Shown in pieces: positions 50,618-63,272 of a stretch of DNA of 64,000 nt. The position numbers and the translations under genes were made by a program. The stretch spans positions 338,501 to 402,500 of the forward strand of contig JADFUC010001307.1 of NCBI GenBank assembly GCA_019722365.1, written 5' to 3'. The notes below the pieces were generated by a model. It saw nothing but the letters and a program-made list of their open reading frames with translations. It was not told the DNA's origin and searched no databases. The stretch comes from Lithospermum erythrorhizon (lineage: Eukaryota; Streptophyta; Magnoliopsida; Boraginales; Boraginaceae). The first letter of the stretch is position 1. Each line of letters begins with the position of its first letter.

Positions 50618-52731
50618 TCAAAATGCTGCCCATCCTGCTGCAGTAGATTTACTAGTCCCTGATCCTGTAACAGATGGGAGATTCCTCTGCAAGAAAGTAA
50701 ATTGTCATCTAATCTTGGTTTTAAATATAATACCTTCAGACCAATTTGTTGTATAACAGAACCCGACAAAATACTTAAATAAGAAAAGAAGTACGTTAAA
50801 CATTCTTTTCAGATGTAGTGTTATGTATTGCGACATACTACCGGATAGAATTACATAAGAGATTCTGCACTTACCAATGCTTGTTGGTAGTTTTCAGAGG
50901 GCAAATAGCAACTTTCGTCACTCATGTTTGTTGAAAAGTCCATTCAGAGATCTCTCATGTTTTGTAATGTCCATTTTGATCACTTATATCGTAATACCAC
51001 TCAATTGGTTTCCATGTTAATGCTTTGTTATTACATATTCACGATTACGTAAATATTAACGCTTTGTTTAGCAATAATGCTAATTTCAGACTTAAAGTCA
51101 GACTTCAAATATATAAACATGACAACATCAAAGCAGTGGTGAACCATGATTTAAGATTTCCTCGAGTTTTAGGCAGGGTGATTTTTACAGACTCCAGAAA
51201 GAAATATTAGATTGAAAATTCTTGTTGTTTTGAGCGAACCAATAAAACTCAACTACCTTGAGCTAAGGAATTTTGTGCTGTATAGGTGCCTTTGACATCT
51301 CAATTCAAATATGAGTAATAAATGAATATATGAAGAAAAATAACAACTCCTGAAGTTTTCTATAAGGGAGCCTCACATAGATGCATAGTGCTGGAAAGGA
51401 GCCGGGATTACTTATACTGAAAGTGCCTCCTAAAATGTTGTAGGTATGGTTAAACAAACTAATGAACGGATTAACTAGTTCGACAAGTTGAACTGTTGGA
51501 TCCATTTAAGCCAAGATAAAAGTCCAAGGATTAGAGAACTAAAAAAAAAGTTATATAGAAGATCGAATCAGTTAACTGGAAACAACTAACACGCTCCACT
51601 AGAGAAATCAGAATAACTTCTAATATAACGGGTTAATGATAGGAGAAAGAACAGGAATACCTCCATTCTAGAGAAATCTGAGAAAGGATCTTTGGAATCC
51701 TTGGCATTATGCCCCGTCAAAGCAGTCGTATTTCCTGAGGTAATCCTAGCAACGACAGGATCATTAGGTGGAGGAGGAAGTGGCGACCTGATCTTCCCCG
51801 GAGGTGGGGCAAGGCCAAGTGCTTTCGGTTTTGCAGCTACAGAGACTCCACCAGACATTCCTGCAGATGACAGCATACCTGCCCCACTAGAGGGCTTGTT
51901 CTTCACATTTATACGAATGGTTTCACCTTCCTATCAAACAAACAGCCTGAAGTTATTTTATGCTCAGATAACAAAACTAGATTGAACATGTCCTGGAACC
52001 AGCTTTAGCTGAGCATAAAAGAAATTATTATTCTGTAAATCAGGCAAACTTCTCTATGCTATTGAACTCCAACGAAGAATACTAATCTATTCCTTCATGA
52101 ACCTCTCAATACAAGGTAAACAATACTAGCAGTTAAAGCATTATTAATAAGAGATTCGCTTATCCTCCGGGTAGCTAATTAAAGCATCATGGACACACTA
52201 ATGCTAACCAGTAACCACAAATGATGATAAGTAAAAAATGATGACCTTGAGTCTATGATTAACAGCAGGATGAATATGAATCTGCTTGTCATCCACACGC
52301 CCCTCCCCCATCTCCTCCCTCTTGAGATACTTGTCATGATCACTCAAAGCCACATTAAAATCAAAAGCCTCATTCCTCTCAGCAAAGCCGAGCCCGATAA
52401 AGGCGTGCTTCCCTCTGCCATCCTCAATCATAAGCACAAAGTACCTGGACGAATCCAGAGCCGGCTCCACCGCAGTCTCCCTCTGACCCGGGTTAATAAA
52501 ACACGCGGCGAATAAGTCTCCCGAATTGGGATCCTCCAATCGGATCTCGCATCGGGTTGTGCAAGACACCACCCGAAGACGACCAGACCAGATCTTGTCT
52601 GATTGGAGCCAGTCGCCACATTTGTACCCCCCCGAGGTTGTTCGAGGGGGTATTTTGTACACCCACACTTCTCGTACTACGAGGAGTGTGTGCTCTAATG
52701 AATCCTCTTCTTCTTGTGAATCAAACGACAT
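50618..52731 (-). CDS. NECAP-like endocytic adaptor (adaptin-ear-binding coat-associated protein)
   Basis: Three minus-strand exons, 52731-52246, 51930-51661 and 50686-50618, join in phase 0 through GT-AG sites into 274 aa, the normal length for plant NECAP-like proteins. Exon 1 holds the PHear domain (about residues 1-162), with 'EVWVYKIPPRTTSGGYK', 'ADW'-like 'CGDWLQSDKIWSGRL', 'SSRYFVLMIEDG' and 'FIGLGFAERNEAFDFNVAL'. Exon 2 gives 'EGETIRINVK', a Gly/Pro-rich linker and an adaptor-binding 'DPF' motif. Exon 3 ends 'GWAAF', a WxxF-type motif that docks on AP-2/AP-1 ear domains. The role is an accessory factor in clathrin-coated vesicle formation at the plasma membrane and trans-Golgi. I chose the ATG at 52731 because the frame upstream has only a GTG and 'MSFDSQEEEDSLEHTL' is the natural start. 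The Arabidopsis relative At1g03900 is sometimes labelled an ABC protein, which I take to be an annotation slip. Confidence 0.95.
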
Positions 52732-53999
52732 CGTTTTTAAGCTCACTTTTCAGAGTGTTTTCGTGCGGTGGAGGTCAAGATAAAGAAACGGAAGAATTTA
52801 TTGGATCAAATTACTGTTTAGCCCTTCTTCATTTTTGGGATTTACTTTCGATGCCCTTTTTGCCGGCTCATTTGTATTTGTGGGGTTTACGTTGATACGC
52901 TCAACGTTGGGAAGTGATATATATTGGTACCTTACGTTTACATGTGATCCAATCACATAGGACAAGTTTTACAATATTTGGGAAAATTCTTAAATTCGAA
53001 TTAAATTTTCGGAATCAATATGATAATAATGATAACATTAATTCATATAATGATATATATCGCTAACGAATGAACTCAATTCGTGTTAATAACTAAACAA
53101 ATTTTGTAATTCCTCATAATGATTGATTAATTGTGGATTTAAAATGAACATATCCCATTACGATTTTGACAAGAAGTGATATATATATTTAGACATCTTA
53201 CAAGCAGGTCATTCGCCCATACTTAAGAAATTTATGACCTGGAGGTGGTTCAAGAGTTCTCGCGCTCAAGAAGCCTCGCGCTCAATTTATATAGAGAATA
53301 TTTTCACATACTTAATCTGCCTCAGAAACCTACCATGCTTTTAATTTCCTCAGCGCCGCCATTTAGCCTCCAAAGACCCACTGTGGATTTTCAAATAACC
53401 AAGCATTATGCTGGATTTAGGCAACAAGAAAAATGATGTTCATGCATCGATTTAAAAAAAAAAAAAAATTATTTTTTTTGAAATTTTAGGACTCTCATTA
53501 CTTTAACGAAATTTAATTACACTTATTATCATTAGTGGAAAAAAAAGAAGTTGAAGATTCTAGGTTTTTCTAGATTATGTTATTTCAATTGTTCCCTCAA
53601 AATGGGCCATCAACCAAGGAGGAATTGAAATAGATCAAAGCTTTGTTTGCTTAAAAAGTAGTGGAGGTAGAAAGAGAAGAAGCGTTCGGTGGATAGTCCA
53701 CATTGTAAAGAGGAGAAACATTTTTTTTCTCTTTGAAAACATAACCATTGCATTAATGTGGTGAACAATCTATGTTATCTAAAAATAGACCTCGCAACTC
53801 GATCAAACATTGCGTTCATGGAACTCAAAAGCTTTCTGTTTTTGTCAATAAATGGTCTCTGCAACTCCTTGAGTATTATCAATCACTTTGATAAAATTTC
53901 ATAAATTTTAATAATACATTGTAAGATTATAATTCCTTGATTTCTTTGAATATTATAATGAAAGATATAGTATATATATATATATATATTATAGGCCTA
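52732..53999. other. NECAP promoter side and intergenic DNA
   Basis: The first ~150 bp above the NECAP ATG are probable 5' UTR and promoter (minus strand). The remainder is AT-rich, with an (A)n/(T)n run near 53454-53480 and a TA microsatellite at 53970-53990. No gene is supported. Confidence 0.55.
53970..53990. repeat. (TA)n microsatellite
   Basis: About ten TA units lie close to the end of the Copia relic. Confidence 0.9.
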
Positions 54000-56900
54000 A
54001 TAACATACAAACCCTATTACAGTCCGATACATTTAGAATATCACACATGCGGGTAAATATTCATTGAGCTGATTTATACTACACCACATACCACCACCAC
54101 ACCCCCCTCACCGGAAATGAGGAGGATGGAATTTGCATCGGCCCCTCGAAAATCGGTGAAACAAGACAGAGCTGCAGGCCACAAGACGCTAAAATTTGAT
54201 ATCAGGCGGGAGAACCCTGCATTTCTGACCACTTGTTTCTCCAACAAAATGTATGTCAAGCCTTCCGACATGTTTGGCGAAGTTGATGTTAGAACCGGGA
54301 TTTTCAGAGAGGGATAGTACTAACATTGTCACAATATACAATGGTGGTTTGGTTATAGGACATGATAAAGCCCTGTTAATTCAAGAACCAATGCTTTTGA
54401 GAGACAACATCACATACACTGGTATACTCTGGCACTTGAACGATAGATAGTGGCCTCGACGCTGACGATCAGATAGATTATCACCTAAAAAAAAAAAAAA
54501 TTATCGGGCATCCTCGCCTAACCGCATCACATCAAGAAATTAAAGCGCAAGAAGAAGACTTGTATAAGTGTAGGCCATAATCCGTAGAAAGTACCTCGCA
54601 ATACAACACTCGCTGAGAGCGAGCATAAGATCCGCCATAAGAGCACGACAAAGACATATCTCGCGAACCGCATAGAAGATTTCTCAACCGTAAATGAGAT
54701 ACCTAAGCGCCGCCACAGAAACAGAGACGGATCCTCACACGGGGAGCCGCAGGAGCCACTCAGCTTTGGACTATATCAATATAGAAAAGATGACATTTAG
54801 CTACCGAGAATAATGACTCAAGATACTTCCGAGATGAAAAGCAGACCACCGCATGATGAACAACAACAATACCTAAGAAATAACCGAAGTTTGCCCAAAT
54901 TTTTCATGGCACCACCATTCATCACCGCAAGACATAAGAGACCCATGGCGGATTCATGGACGTAGAGTAAAGAATACTATAATCCACATATAGTTAGAAG
55001 AGCAAGGCGTTGTCCGAACCCCTTCCCCGTGAATAAATGTAGAGAATGATCGATTTTACTCGTGAGTAAAAACCCATAGTGGAAAACACATAGCTCAGAA
55101 ATCGTTGATATCAAGCCCCAGGGGCTTGCTCGAATCTCATACAAAGATTGTTTAATTTGCAGCATGATCGACGGACCGGATCTCAAAACCAACCGGCTAC
55201 AACAGCATGTACACACGCTTCATGCAAATCACCACGGAGAAAAAGCATTCTTAACATCAAGCCATGAATAGATCAAGACCGGTGACAAAAGCTAGAGTGA
55301 GAATGTCAAAGGTAAATAGGTAGCGTGTTTTATCACATGACTAAAAATATCACCACAAACAATTTTCACCCGTTGTAAGTGTTTTTCCATCACCTATGGG
55401 CAGCAGCCTTATACTTCAAAAGCAAACACAACATCATAATGCAATTTATGATGAAAGTCTAGGCAGAACTTAATAATATTAACACACCCGAGGGCGGCAT
55501 ACTAATTTCAAGTATTATTTTTTTAATTAAAGAATATATTCATCGCATACTGCCATTTTCCAATTAGGGATCATTAATCGTATTTGTGTGTTTTTGGAAC
55601 AGGGGACGGGATGGAGGAATGAAAAAAGATATTTCGGGTTTGGTTTTATGATGCCGCAGGTTGGCTTCGGACTGACGAGGAGGGGCGGGGCGAAGCAAGC
55701 GATAAGGGAGTGAGCTTTGGCCGAAATGACAAACAATATTTAAGAAGACGGTTGGAGTAGGTCTCAAGTGTTGGATGTATGGGCCGAGTATGGGGACTCG
55801 TAGCGGCAAAGTTGAGAGTTGGTGATGCGTGGTGTGACGGGCGATCTAGAAATGGACGCGGCCACTGGCCGATCCCCTCGCTAGTACTGGCCGCGCGCCA
55901 TCCGTGAGACGGGTCAAGGTGTGGCGCGTGGGTCACGGTTATGCTGACGTGGAGATGAATGTTATCATCAAGGAAAGTATAAGAACGGGCGGCGGGTGAT
56001 GCTGTCACGGAGAAGTGGAAAGAAGGTCTCATAAAATGACATGTCGACTGCAATTATTTTTCCTCGTAATATTGTCATAACAATATAGTCATGTGATTGG
56101 AAGGATAGCCTAGAAAGCCAATGCGGCAGGAACGCCAAGTTTATGGATAGTGCGGAGGATTAGTGGGTAACAAAAGACATCCAAAACACGAAGATGAGCA
56201 CATTAAGGGTTGCTTGTTATGGGCAAGGGAGGGTATGATAAGACAGTTCTTTGTTGGGTAGAATAATATTGGGAGAGGTAGTAAACGTGGAGAAAGCATA
56301 ATGCCAAAACGTACGGCAGTCACGATTGTCCGGATTTGATTGTTGATATAATGAACGGGTGCTCACCTTTGCCATTTGAGGGAGGTATGGACACGTAGCC
56401 TTTGTGTAATACCGTGAGTTAGTGGCTACAACCGTAAGGCATTGTTTAATTCGGTGCTATCAAGCCGGCTATCGAGACATTTAATCTATTTGTCAAATTG
56501 AGTGCGAATTGGTGTTCTAAAACATAACAAAAGTGTGGAATAGACTGAGATTTATGTGAGAGTGGAAAAGTCCAAAGGAAATTAGTATAATCGCTCAATG
56601 TAAGTAAATAATATCGATAACCCCAATTAACTTAATATAAAGATGTCCAAATATCACTCATGAATAATAATATCAAAAGGTACACAATAGTAATGTAGAT
56701 TTAAGAATTACGAACGAGCAATTTTATAATGCTTACCAAAGACACAAAGACTCCACAAACATCCTAATACATCCATAACATTTAATAAAAATTACTTTCA
56801 AGGGAAGAAAAAACAGGCTCCGTGGATTGATGACAAGACGTTGGATGCCATAAGCTAGAGCTAAACCGTAAGATTGTACTGAGGGGGCCGAAAGCGGTGT

Positions 56901-57050
56901 CGAGATGTGTTGAATAGTGGGGGTCGTGGGATAGAGCTCCCCCGGTGCTATCACATCTCACATGACTTAGTACTCGTCCGGTAATCCTCTTCACGGAAAA
57001 ACCAAATGGGTCAAACTCAATGGATACACAATTATCAGTGGTAAATTTTC
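54000..57050 (-). mobile_element. Ty1/Copia retrotransposon relic
   Basis: On the minus strand the domains fall in Copia order. A GAG-pre-integrase segment lies at 57050-56780 ('VSIEFDPFGFSV' in broken frames, then 'RCDSTG' and 'LWH'). The integrase part is at 56323-56141 ('FGCL' context after 'LPTKN'-like residues). Reverse transcriptase is at 55216-54977 ('KQSLYEIRASPW' and 'DHSL.LFT.GKG'), ending just before where the catalytic 'YVDD' should be. RNase H-like debris runs to about 54450. Stops and frameshifts are dense. LTRs were not identified, so the outer limits are approximate; 54000-54450 is assigned only by continuity. Confidence 0.7.
54977..55216 (-). pseudogene. Copia reverse transcriptase relic
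   Basis: The 80-codon frame carries the 'LKxSLYGLKQAPRxW' region in the degenerate form 'IKQSLYEIRASPWGL' and a following 'DHSLHLFTGKG', diagnostic of Copia pol. It is frame-broken at both ends. Confidence 0.7.
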
Positions 57051-58799
57051 GAACAGATATATAAGATTTTTGATTATTTTAGGAACATGAAGGACATTTT
57101 TAAGGTGCAGAGGTGGGTTGGGTCGGGGAAGGAGTGTATGACCATAATCGCTAATAGGAACTCAATGACCATTTCCAACGATAATATTATGATGATTAAA
57201 TTAAAAATAAAAGTTTTGAAGAAGACTTATCGTAAGCTCATATACGAGATGCGGCATTTGATGTCCATATATTTAGTGTCCGGTGGATTTAAACCCAGTG
57301 TGTATATAGCTTGACAATATCAGTTGCAGAGTAGGCATGTTATTGGGTTAATAAGTTGATGAAATCTCTGGTCATAATATATCTCTACAACAAACACTAC
57401 GATTCTTAAATCAGCTTGAACATTGATGTGTATAAATAAAGTTGCACTTTCTAATATACTGTACATAAACTCAAGCCTTATTAATGACTTCAAGTTCTCT
57501 CAATTATGCATGAACACGTTCCTTAACAACTAACATGGTGCTTCAACGGGGTTTTGAAAAACTTAATTGACACTATAATGAACAAGATCAGATATAATTT
57601 ATAAAGATGAGCATCTACTGTTGAGTAAAACAATCTAAATAAGAAAGGTTTTAATTTCATTCAAATTAAAAAAAAAAATTGTCCAATTTGATTTTTTGAA
57701 GGATGAATTTATAATTTTGAGCTTATATATTTATATGTATTGTATAATATTTAGTGAAAATATATTAAATATTAAATATGACAATAGTATTTTTAATATA
57801 CTTTATTATTAGCATAATATCAAAGCTATGTACGACTATTAAAACTAGTAAATTTGTTAATCGAAAATTAAATTGAAATGGATGGAAGCATAATAGTCAT
57901 TTATTGAGACTCGGATATCACTTGGTACACGATAACCGGTCGAGTATACTGAATGCCCTCGAATAAATAGCAGAGTTTAAAAAAATTAATATATAATGTA
58001 TATATTTTAAAAACTAATACATTTAATTTTGTAATTTATGACTAATGTGGTGAACTTAAGAGTATCCCGATATCCACTCACTACTAAATCCAAAATATTC
58101 CACTCGAAATTAGCCTGAAGGTTACTCGAGTAACCATCTCTCACTGATATACGAACAATAACATAATTGCGATTGAGCACGTACCTACCCTATCGAGCAA
58201 TCTCGACATACCCACCGATTCAAGTAACGGCTAGTCCTAAAATGAGATAAAAATAGTAGGCATTTGCACTTAAGAACAATATTTGGGTATGAACGCCTCG
58301 CAATTTAAGGACTCAAGCCGCAGATTATAAAAATACACCCCAAAGCATCACTAATGATTCCTTCTAATAACACTTTCGATCAAGTCGTTACCCGGGGCGT
58401 TTGTTAACGTGTTAACAACTTTATGAGTCAGGTTTTTTGATTTTTAAAACTGTGTGCCAATGTACTCTAGAAAGTCATATATGAACAAAAAATGATTATT
58501 AAAATATTCTAACATTAATAAATTTGTATATTTGTATGCACACTACAAATTTACTAAGTGCACATTCATGAATTTTTACGCCGACTCAATAATACAGTCA
58601 ATATTGGTTACCTCGATCGATGATGGTCAACCCCACCTTAATGATCGATCGATCAACGATAAGATCATATTAAGCACACACGATCAAATTCCTCATAAAA
58701 GTTCGGTAATTTACCTCAATTACGTAATTTGCCTCACTCGAAGAGTACGAAAACCGATGTCCTTACAAAAGTAGTTGGGTGTGTGAAATAACAACTCAG
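57051..58799. other. Intergenic DNA 5' of the STK19 homologue
   Basis: It contains a diverged copy of the MITE-like repeat at about 57660-57895 and AT-rich sequence. A 75-codon plus-strand frame at 57087-57314 and an 80-codon frame at 58532-58774 match nothing I recognise. The last few hundred bases should hold the STK19 promoter. Confidence 0.5.
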
Positions 58800-58955
58800 C
58801 TCAGTCGAACCATTCCCAAATTCCATCTTCTTCCACCGGTGATCGGCGGCGCCGCCATCTCATTCTTCCTTCAGATAAATCAATATAGAAATTAAAGAAA
58901 AACCAACTTCAGATAAATTAATAGAGAAATTTAATTAATTAGAAGTAAAGAGAAG
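58800..58955 (+). promoter_or_regulatory. Probable 5' UTR of the STK19 homologue
   Basis: A C/T-rich leader contains the perfect 12-bp palindrome ggcggcgccgcc at about 58847-58858. A direct repeat 'cttcagataaat(c/t)aatag' follows, then AT-rich sequence to the ATG. The palindrome includes GCCGCC, the core of ERF-type binding sites, though in an mRNA it could instead form a stable hairpin. Confidence 0.5.
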
Positions 58956-61900
58956 ATGGAAAAGGGGGATTCCTCAAGCAGAAAACGACAAAGAGATGAA
59001 GAAGATAACAACCCTCAAACCGATACAGCTAATCAATTTTCCTCACTTGGTTTGTACCCTTTTGCCCAAATTCAATTACTCCCTAATTTTTTTTTATCTA
59101 TTTAATGCCTCCATCCCAAAAAGATTGTCACGTTTTAAATTTTACGAGCTCAAATATATTTGTATATGTATTACTACTCCCTTGTCTAGTTTTGATTTTT
59201 GAATTAATTAATAGAGAACATTTTAATAGTAATAAAAGTTCGGATATTTACTAAAATAGTGAAATTAGACTATCTTTATGGGATGGCATCGAGGGAGTAT
59301 AATATTCGGTGAAAATATATGGAATGATAGTATTTTTAACTTAATTTACTATTAACTTGATTATTTTGATTCAACCAAAGTTTTGTGTTTTTATTAACCT
59401 AGCAAAGTTTGTTAATTTTGATCATTGAAAGTCAAATTTGACATCTTTTTGGAATGTAGGAAGTATTTTAATTGAAAGATCACTTTTTTATATAAGTCAA
59501 ATGAAATTTTTAGTTAATTTTTGTTGTAATTATAAAATTTTAGTTTTTTTTGTGTGATTTACAGAGTATCATCTGAATTTTAGTGATACTATGGTGGCGC
59601 TTCAGATGATGCGTGCTCAATTTCCTCATCATGAAAAGGTTTGTGATGTGCCCATATATTTTAATAAGTTACTAGAATTAGTCTAGCAATTTGGATTATT
59701 ACTCATGAAATATACTTTTCGGTTGAACGAGCTTTCAAGTTGCATAAATATTACATTAACTAGAATTGTACCGAATAGAAGATGGATGATACATTTTTGG
59801 GAATACATTGGAGGTAGTATTCTGGAGAGTGAACATTTTGTTTTTTTTTTTGGGTGGAGTTAAAGAGTGAGCATTATTAAGTGTTAGTAAGATATAGTTT
59901 TGGGAATTGAAAAGAGAGACGAATCCCTTAATTAAGTTGGGATGTTGTAGTAATAAATTAGAATAGAGAGTAATCATAAAATTGGTGTTAAAGAACTCTC
60001 CTTTTTTATTATTATCTGGAACAAATTAATTTGATTGTTTGTTCATTCAAATAAATTGTTCATATTTTGAACCCTGAATAGCTGCATACATGATTGAACT
60101 TTGGAGAACTATGTATACTCTACTATGATAAAGTTGATGAAAGTTCAGGACTAAGGAACTTGTCAACATAGTGAATGAGTGACCATTTTAATTATGTATA
60201 AAGTTCACACTTTTTATGTGTGAATCCACAGATTTCGACTCTACCATTCATTTTGCGGTCACAGTTATATAGTAGCGTGATGGACAGGACTCAAGTGGAT
60301 AGGGAACTAGAGGTATTGTGCTTTCCGTTTGAAGAATAATGTAGACATTGGTGACTATTAAAGCTTCTGATCATTTATGGCATGGTCAACATTTTTTGAC
60401 TGAATTATGTCTCCCTTTTTCCTTGATATTCTTGTAGTAAAACATGGTTTGATTTTCTTTTCCTTTTAGCATCTATGTTCTTGAGGTTAACGCTATCTGG
60501 ATAGCTGGTGCCTGCCATGGATTTCTGAAAACTCATGTAAATTATGTTTTTCAATCTGGAACACCTTTTTGACTGAATGAAACTCAATAGCCTAATGTGT
60601 GCATTAAACATGTAATGGTTCAAAAAAGGTTGTTTAGGTGGTTCTGGATAACCTTGTACAATATTTTGAGACAGAGAATTATTCCCCCCTCATGTATGTG
60701 AGTAATTGATGTAGTTCTCTAACTGTGTGCAGTCCTTAAGGAGGGAGAAAGTTCTGCGTATCTTCAAACTAAATACTGGGCAAGATGATCATGCAATAAT
60801 GTTTGTGGATGATTATTTGAGTCAGGTTGGAAAACATTCTTCTTTTTCTTTTTGCTCTTTGGTCTTATAGTTTTAGTTGTTTTATATGTTCTGAAACTGT
60901 CCTCTGTATTTGCCTTGTCGTTCACACTATCTTCAATTCCATAGAATCAACAGAACAAGTTTAAAATTTTATTTTCTGTCTGTTTGTGTGAGTTAACATA
61001 TGTTCCTTAACTGCTGCTTGTAATAGTAATACTTGCCACGTTATGTTTTGGTCGGAGATTGATATCAACTGTGATGAATACGGTCACATGTTTATCTAGG
61101 TTGAACGTGTCGTCAAAAGACTGGAATCAAAGAAACAACCCAATCTTTCAGTTATTGAATGGTTCAAGAATCATGTCATTCAATCCAAGCTCGATCCTAG
61201 TATTGGACACGAAGAACTTGTAAGTAATTCACTTTAGTACTGTAGTCTATTGAGATTATTGTAGCCTCGTCTAAAATGGACATGAATTTGAAAATTTAAC
61301 TGGTTAAAGTAACTAAATTCTGTGGTTTATATGTATTAATTGAATTTTTCAAACCCTGAAACGATGCACACAGTTAGAAAACTAAGAAGTTTTCACCCTC
61401 TCAAGATGTGAATTTAGAAAATTTAGCACACATGTATGTGGTTTGTATCTGAAAGATATTTTAAATAAGAAAACTATCAGTTCTAAATTTTCTTACAGAA
61501 ATGTTACTTGACCACAATTGACTACAAAATCTATTCTATATATAAATCCTTTGACCCCTAATTTGTGGTTACATTTGGTGAAATCGTTCAAGTCTTTATT
61601 AAATATCAAGTGACAATAATCTGAAAACCACATGTAAATAACCTTCACGTTTTGCAGTTCTACAATGCATATCTGTTATCAATCTCAATAAAAATCTATT
61701 TCTATCTACCTTATGATCACTATTATGCACAAATATCATTATTTAGGTAATTATATTGTATATTTTATGTAATACAAATGACTGTGTGCAAATGGCCAGT
61801 TATATGATTACAGAAAATGTGAGACTGGGAAATTATGCAGATTCCAAAGCATGTTTCATGTGGTTATGTGTGTGTGAAAAGTACATTCAAATGGCAGTTG

Positions 61901-63272
61901 TTCCCATGAATCAATTCCTTTTTCATCTCTTGCTTCATGTTGTGTGTGTATAGTGTTCACTTCTCTCATTGGCGGGAAAGGTGAAAGAAGATCACATATC
62001 TCTTCTGATTAACGCTGGCCTCCTTGTAAGTTGATATTCATGATTTTATCCTTAATGCTTTTAGTAAACCTTTCAGTTTGATGAATTCAATTTGCCTCAT
62101 ATATTGGTCATTTGAGAAGTTTGTGTTCAAATATATTTGTAATTGATAATAAACGGTGTTTCATAAAATTTCCTTATCAGAAATGGAACATGATAGTTGT
62201 TTTGTTGCAATAGCACATGCAGCGTTTTTGGAAGAAATGGATGGTTGGCATGATTTAGTCATCATTGCATAATAAGTTCAGCTGAGGCACATTTTGATGT
62301 TAAAAAAGCCTTTCAGATTTAGGATCCTATCTTATCTGAATCCACCCAATAACATGATACTGGTAAAGAAAAACTTACTAGGAAACAAGTGACAAAGAAG
62401 ATATCCATGCATCAATGATTCAAACCAAACAAGTGACAAAGAAGATACTTTATTTGTATAAATATTTTTGTCAACTTCTCTCTCGGTTGCATATATCCAT
62501 GCATCAATTATTCAAACCAAATAAGAAACCCCTAAACAATGAGTCTCTAATGTGCTATCATTTTTCATTTTGTTCTTGCATATCTATGAGTTCTATGCTA
62601 AAGGAATAAATTAGAGGGAAATGTAATAATGTTTTGCCTTCTCAATGTTACTGAAAATTTCATTGTTCAACATCTGAGATCTTCTTTTGATTTAATGCTT
62701 TATACTAAATTACTAACATCTTCATTTGCCTTGCTACATAAATCGTTTTTTGCTTTCTTGCTGTTGTCCTTTTTTCACACTTCACTATACCTTTTTTGTT
62801 TTTCTTTGGTGAGATTTGCTCTTAGACTCGCCAACTTATTGATCCAGACATGTATTGGTTTGCAATTCCAAGTATTGGTTCAGTTCTCAAGGGTCTCACA
62901 CAGGTTAGGCAATAACTACCTATCATTTATGTCATTATGAATTTATTCATGAAAAGTGACAGAGCTATAATTATACCATATAAAGAGAGATAAAAAATGC
63001 ATTAGTTTCCCTTTTGTTGTTCCATCAGTAGTCTGTTTCATGATGGTTGAAGAGCATGTTGTTATCATTGATTTCTCCAGGGAAGAAAGGAGCTTCTTTC
63101 TCTTCTTAGCCGCCGGAAGTTTAAGGTGACGATGTTGGCGTCATTGGAGCAGAAGCGTCTGAGATATTCTCCATTGGATATGAGATTTCACATTCGAGAT
63201 TTAATTGGCTCAGGTCACCTCAAAACAGTGCAGACACCCAGTGGAATTGTAGTTCGTGTTGCAAAAGACTAA
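58956..63272 (+). CDS. STK19: STK19 homologue (winged-helix DNA-repair factor family)
   Basis: Eight plus-strand exons join without a break: 58956-59049, 59565-59638, 60232-60312, 60733-60825, 61100-61219, 61954-62025, 62826-62903 and 63081-63272. They give 267 aa plus stop, about the size of animal STK19. The short Lys/Arg/Glu-rich N-terminus ('SSRKRQRDEED') resembles a nuclear signal. The body has 'MVALQMMRAQFP', 'RREKVLRIFKLNTGQDDHAI', 'VIEWFKNHVI', 'HISLLINAGLL', 'WFAIPSIGSVLKGLTQGRKE' and C-terminal 'LRYSPLDMRFHIRDLIGSG'. Despite its name, STK19 lacks kinase motifs, and none are seen here. It is built of winged-helix folds, binds DNA, and in human cells takes part in transcription-coupled nucleotide-excision repair. 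A plant role is inferred by homology. All splice sites are GT-AG. A likely 3'-UTR intron begins soon after the stop ('catggtaag'). Confidence 0.95.
59108..59297. mobile_element. Stowaway-like MITE in STK19 intron 1
   Basis: 'cctccatcccaaaaagattgtc' pairs with 'gactatctttatgggatgg' plus 'catcgagggag' as imperfect terminal inverted repeats spanning about 190 bp. It is flanked by a second MITE-like segment at 59300-59465. Confidence 0.6.

Noticed and set aside
52526..52895. Plus-strand ORFs opposite NECAP exon 1
   Set aside because: They are antisense shadows of a well-supported exon with family homology on the minus strand.
54117..54450. Plus-strand frames near the Copia end
   Set aside because: They have no recognisable domain and overlap the end of a minus-strand retroelement relic.
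61756..62940. Plus-strand ORFs of 64-103 codons within the STK19 gene
   Set aside because: These are intronic, or overlap exon 7 in the wrong frame.
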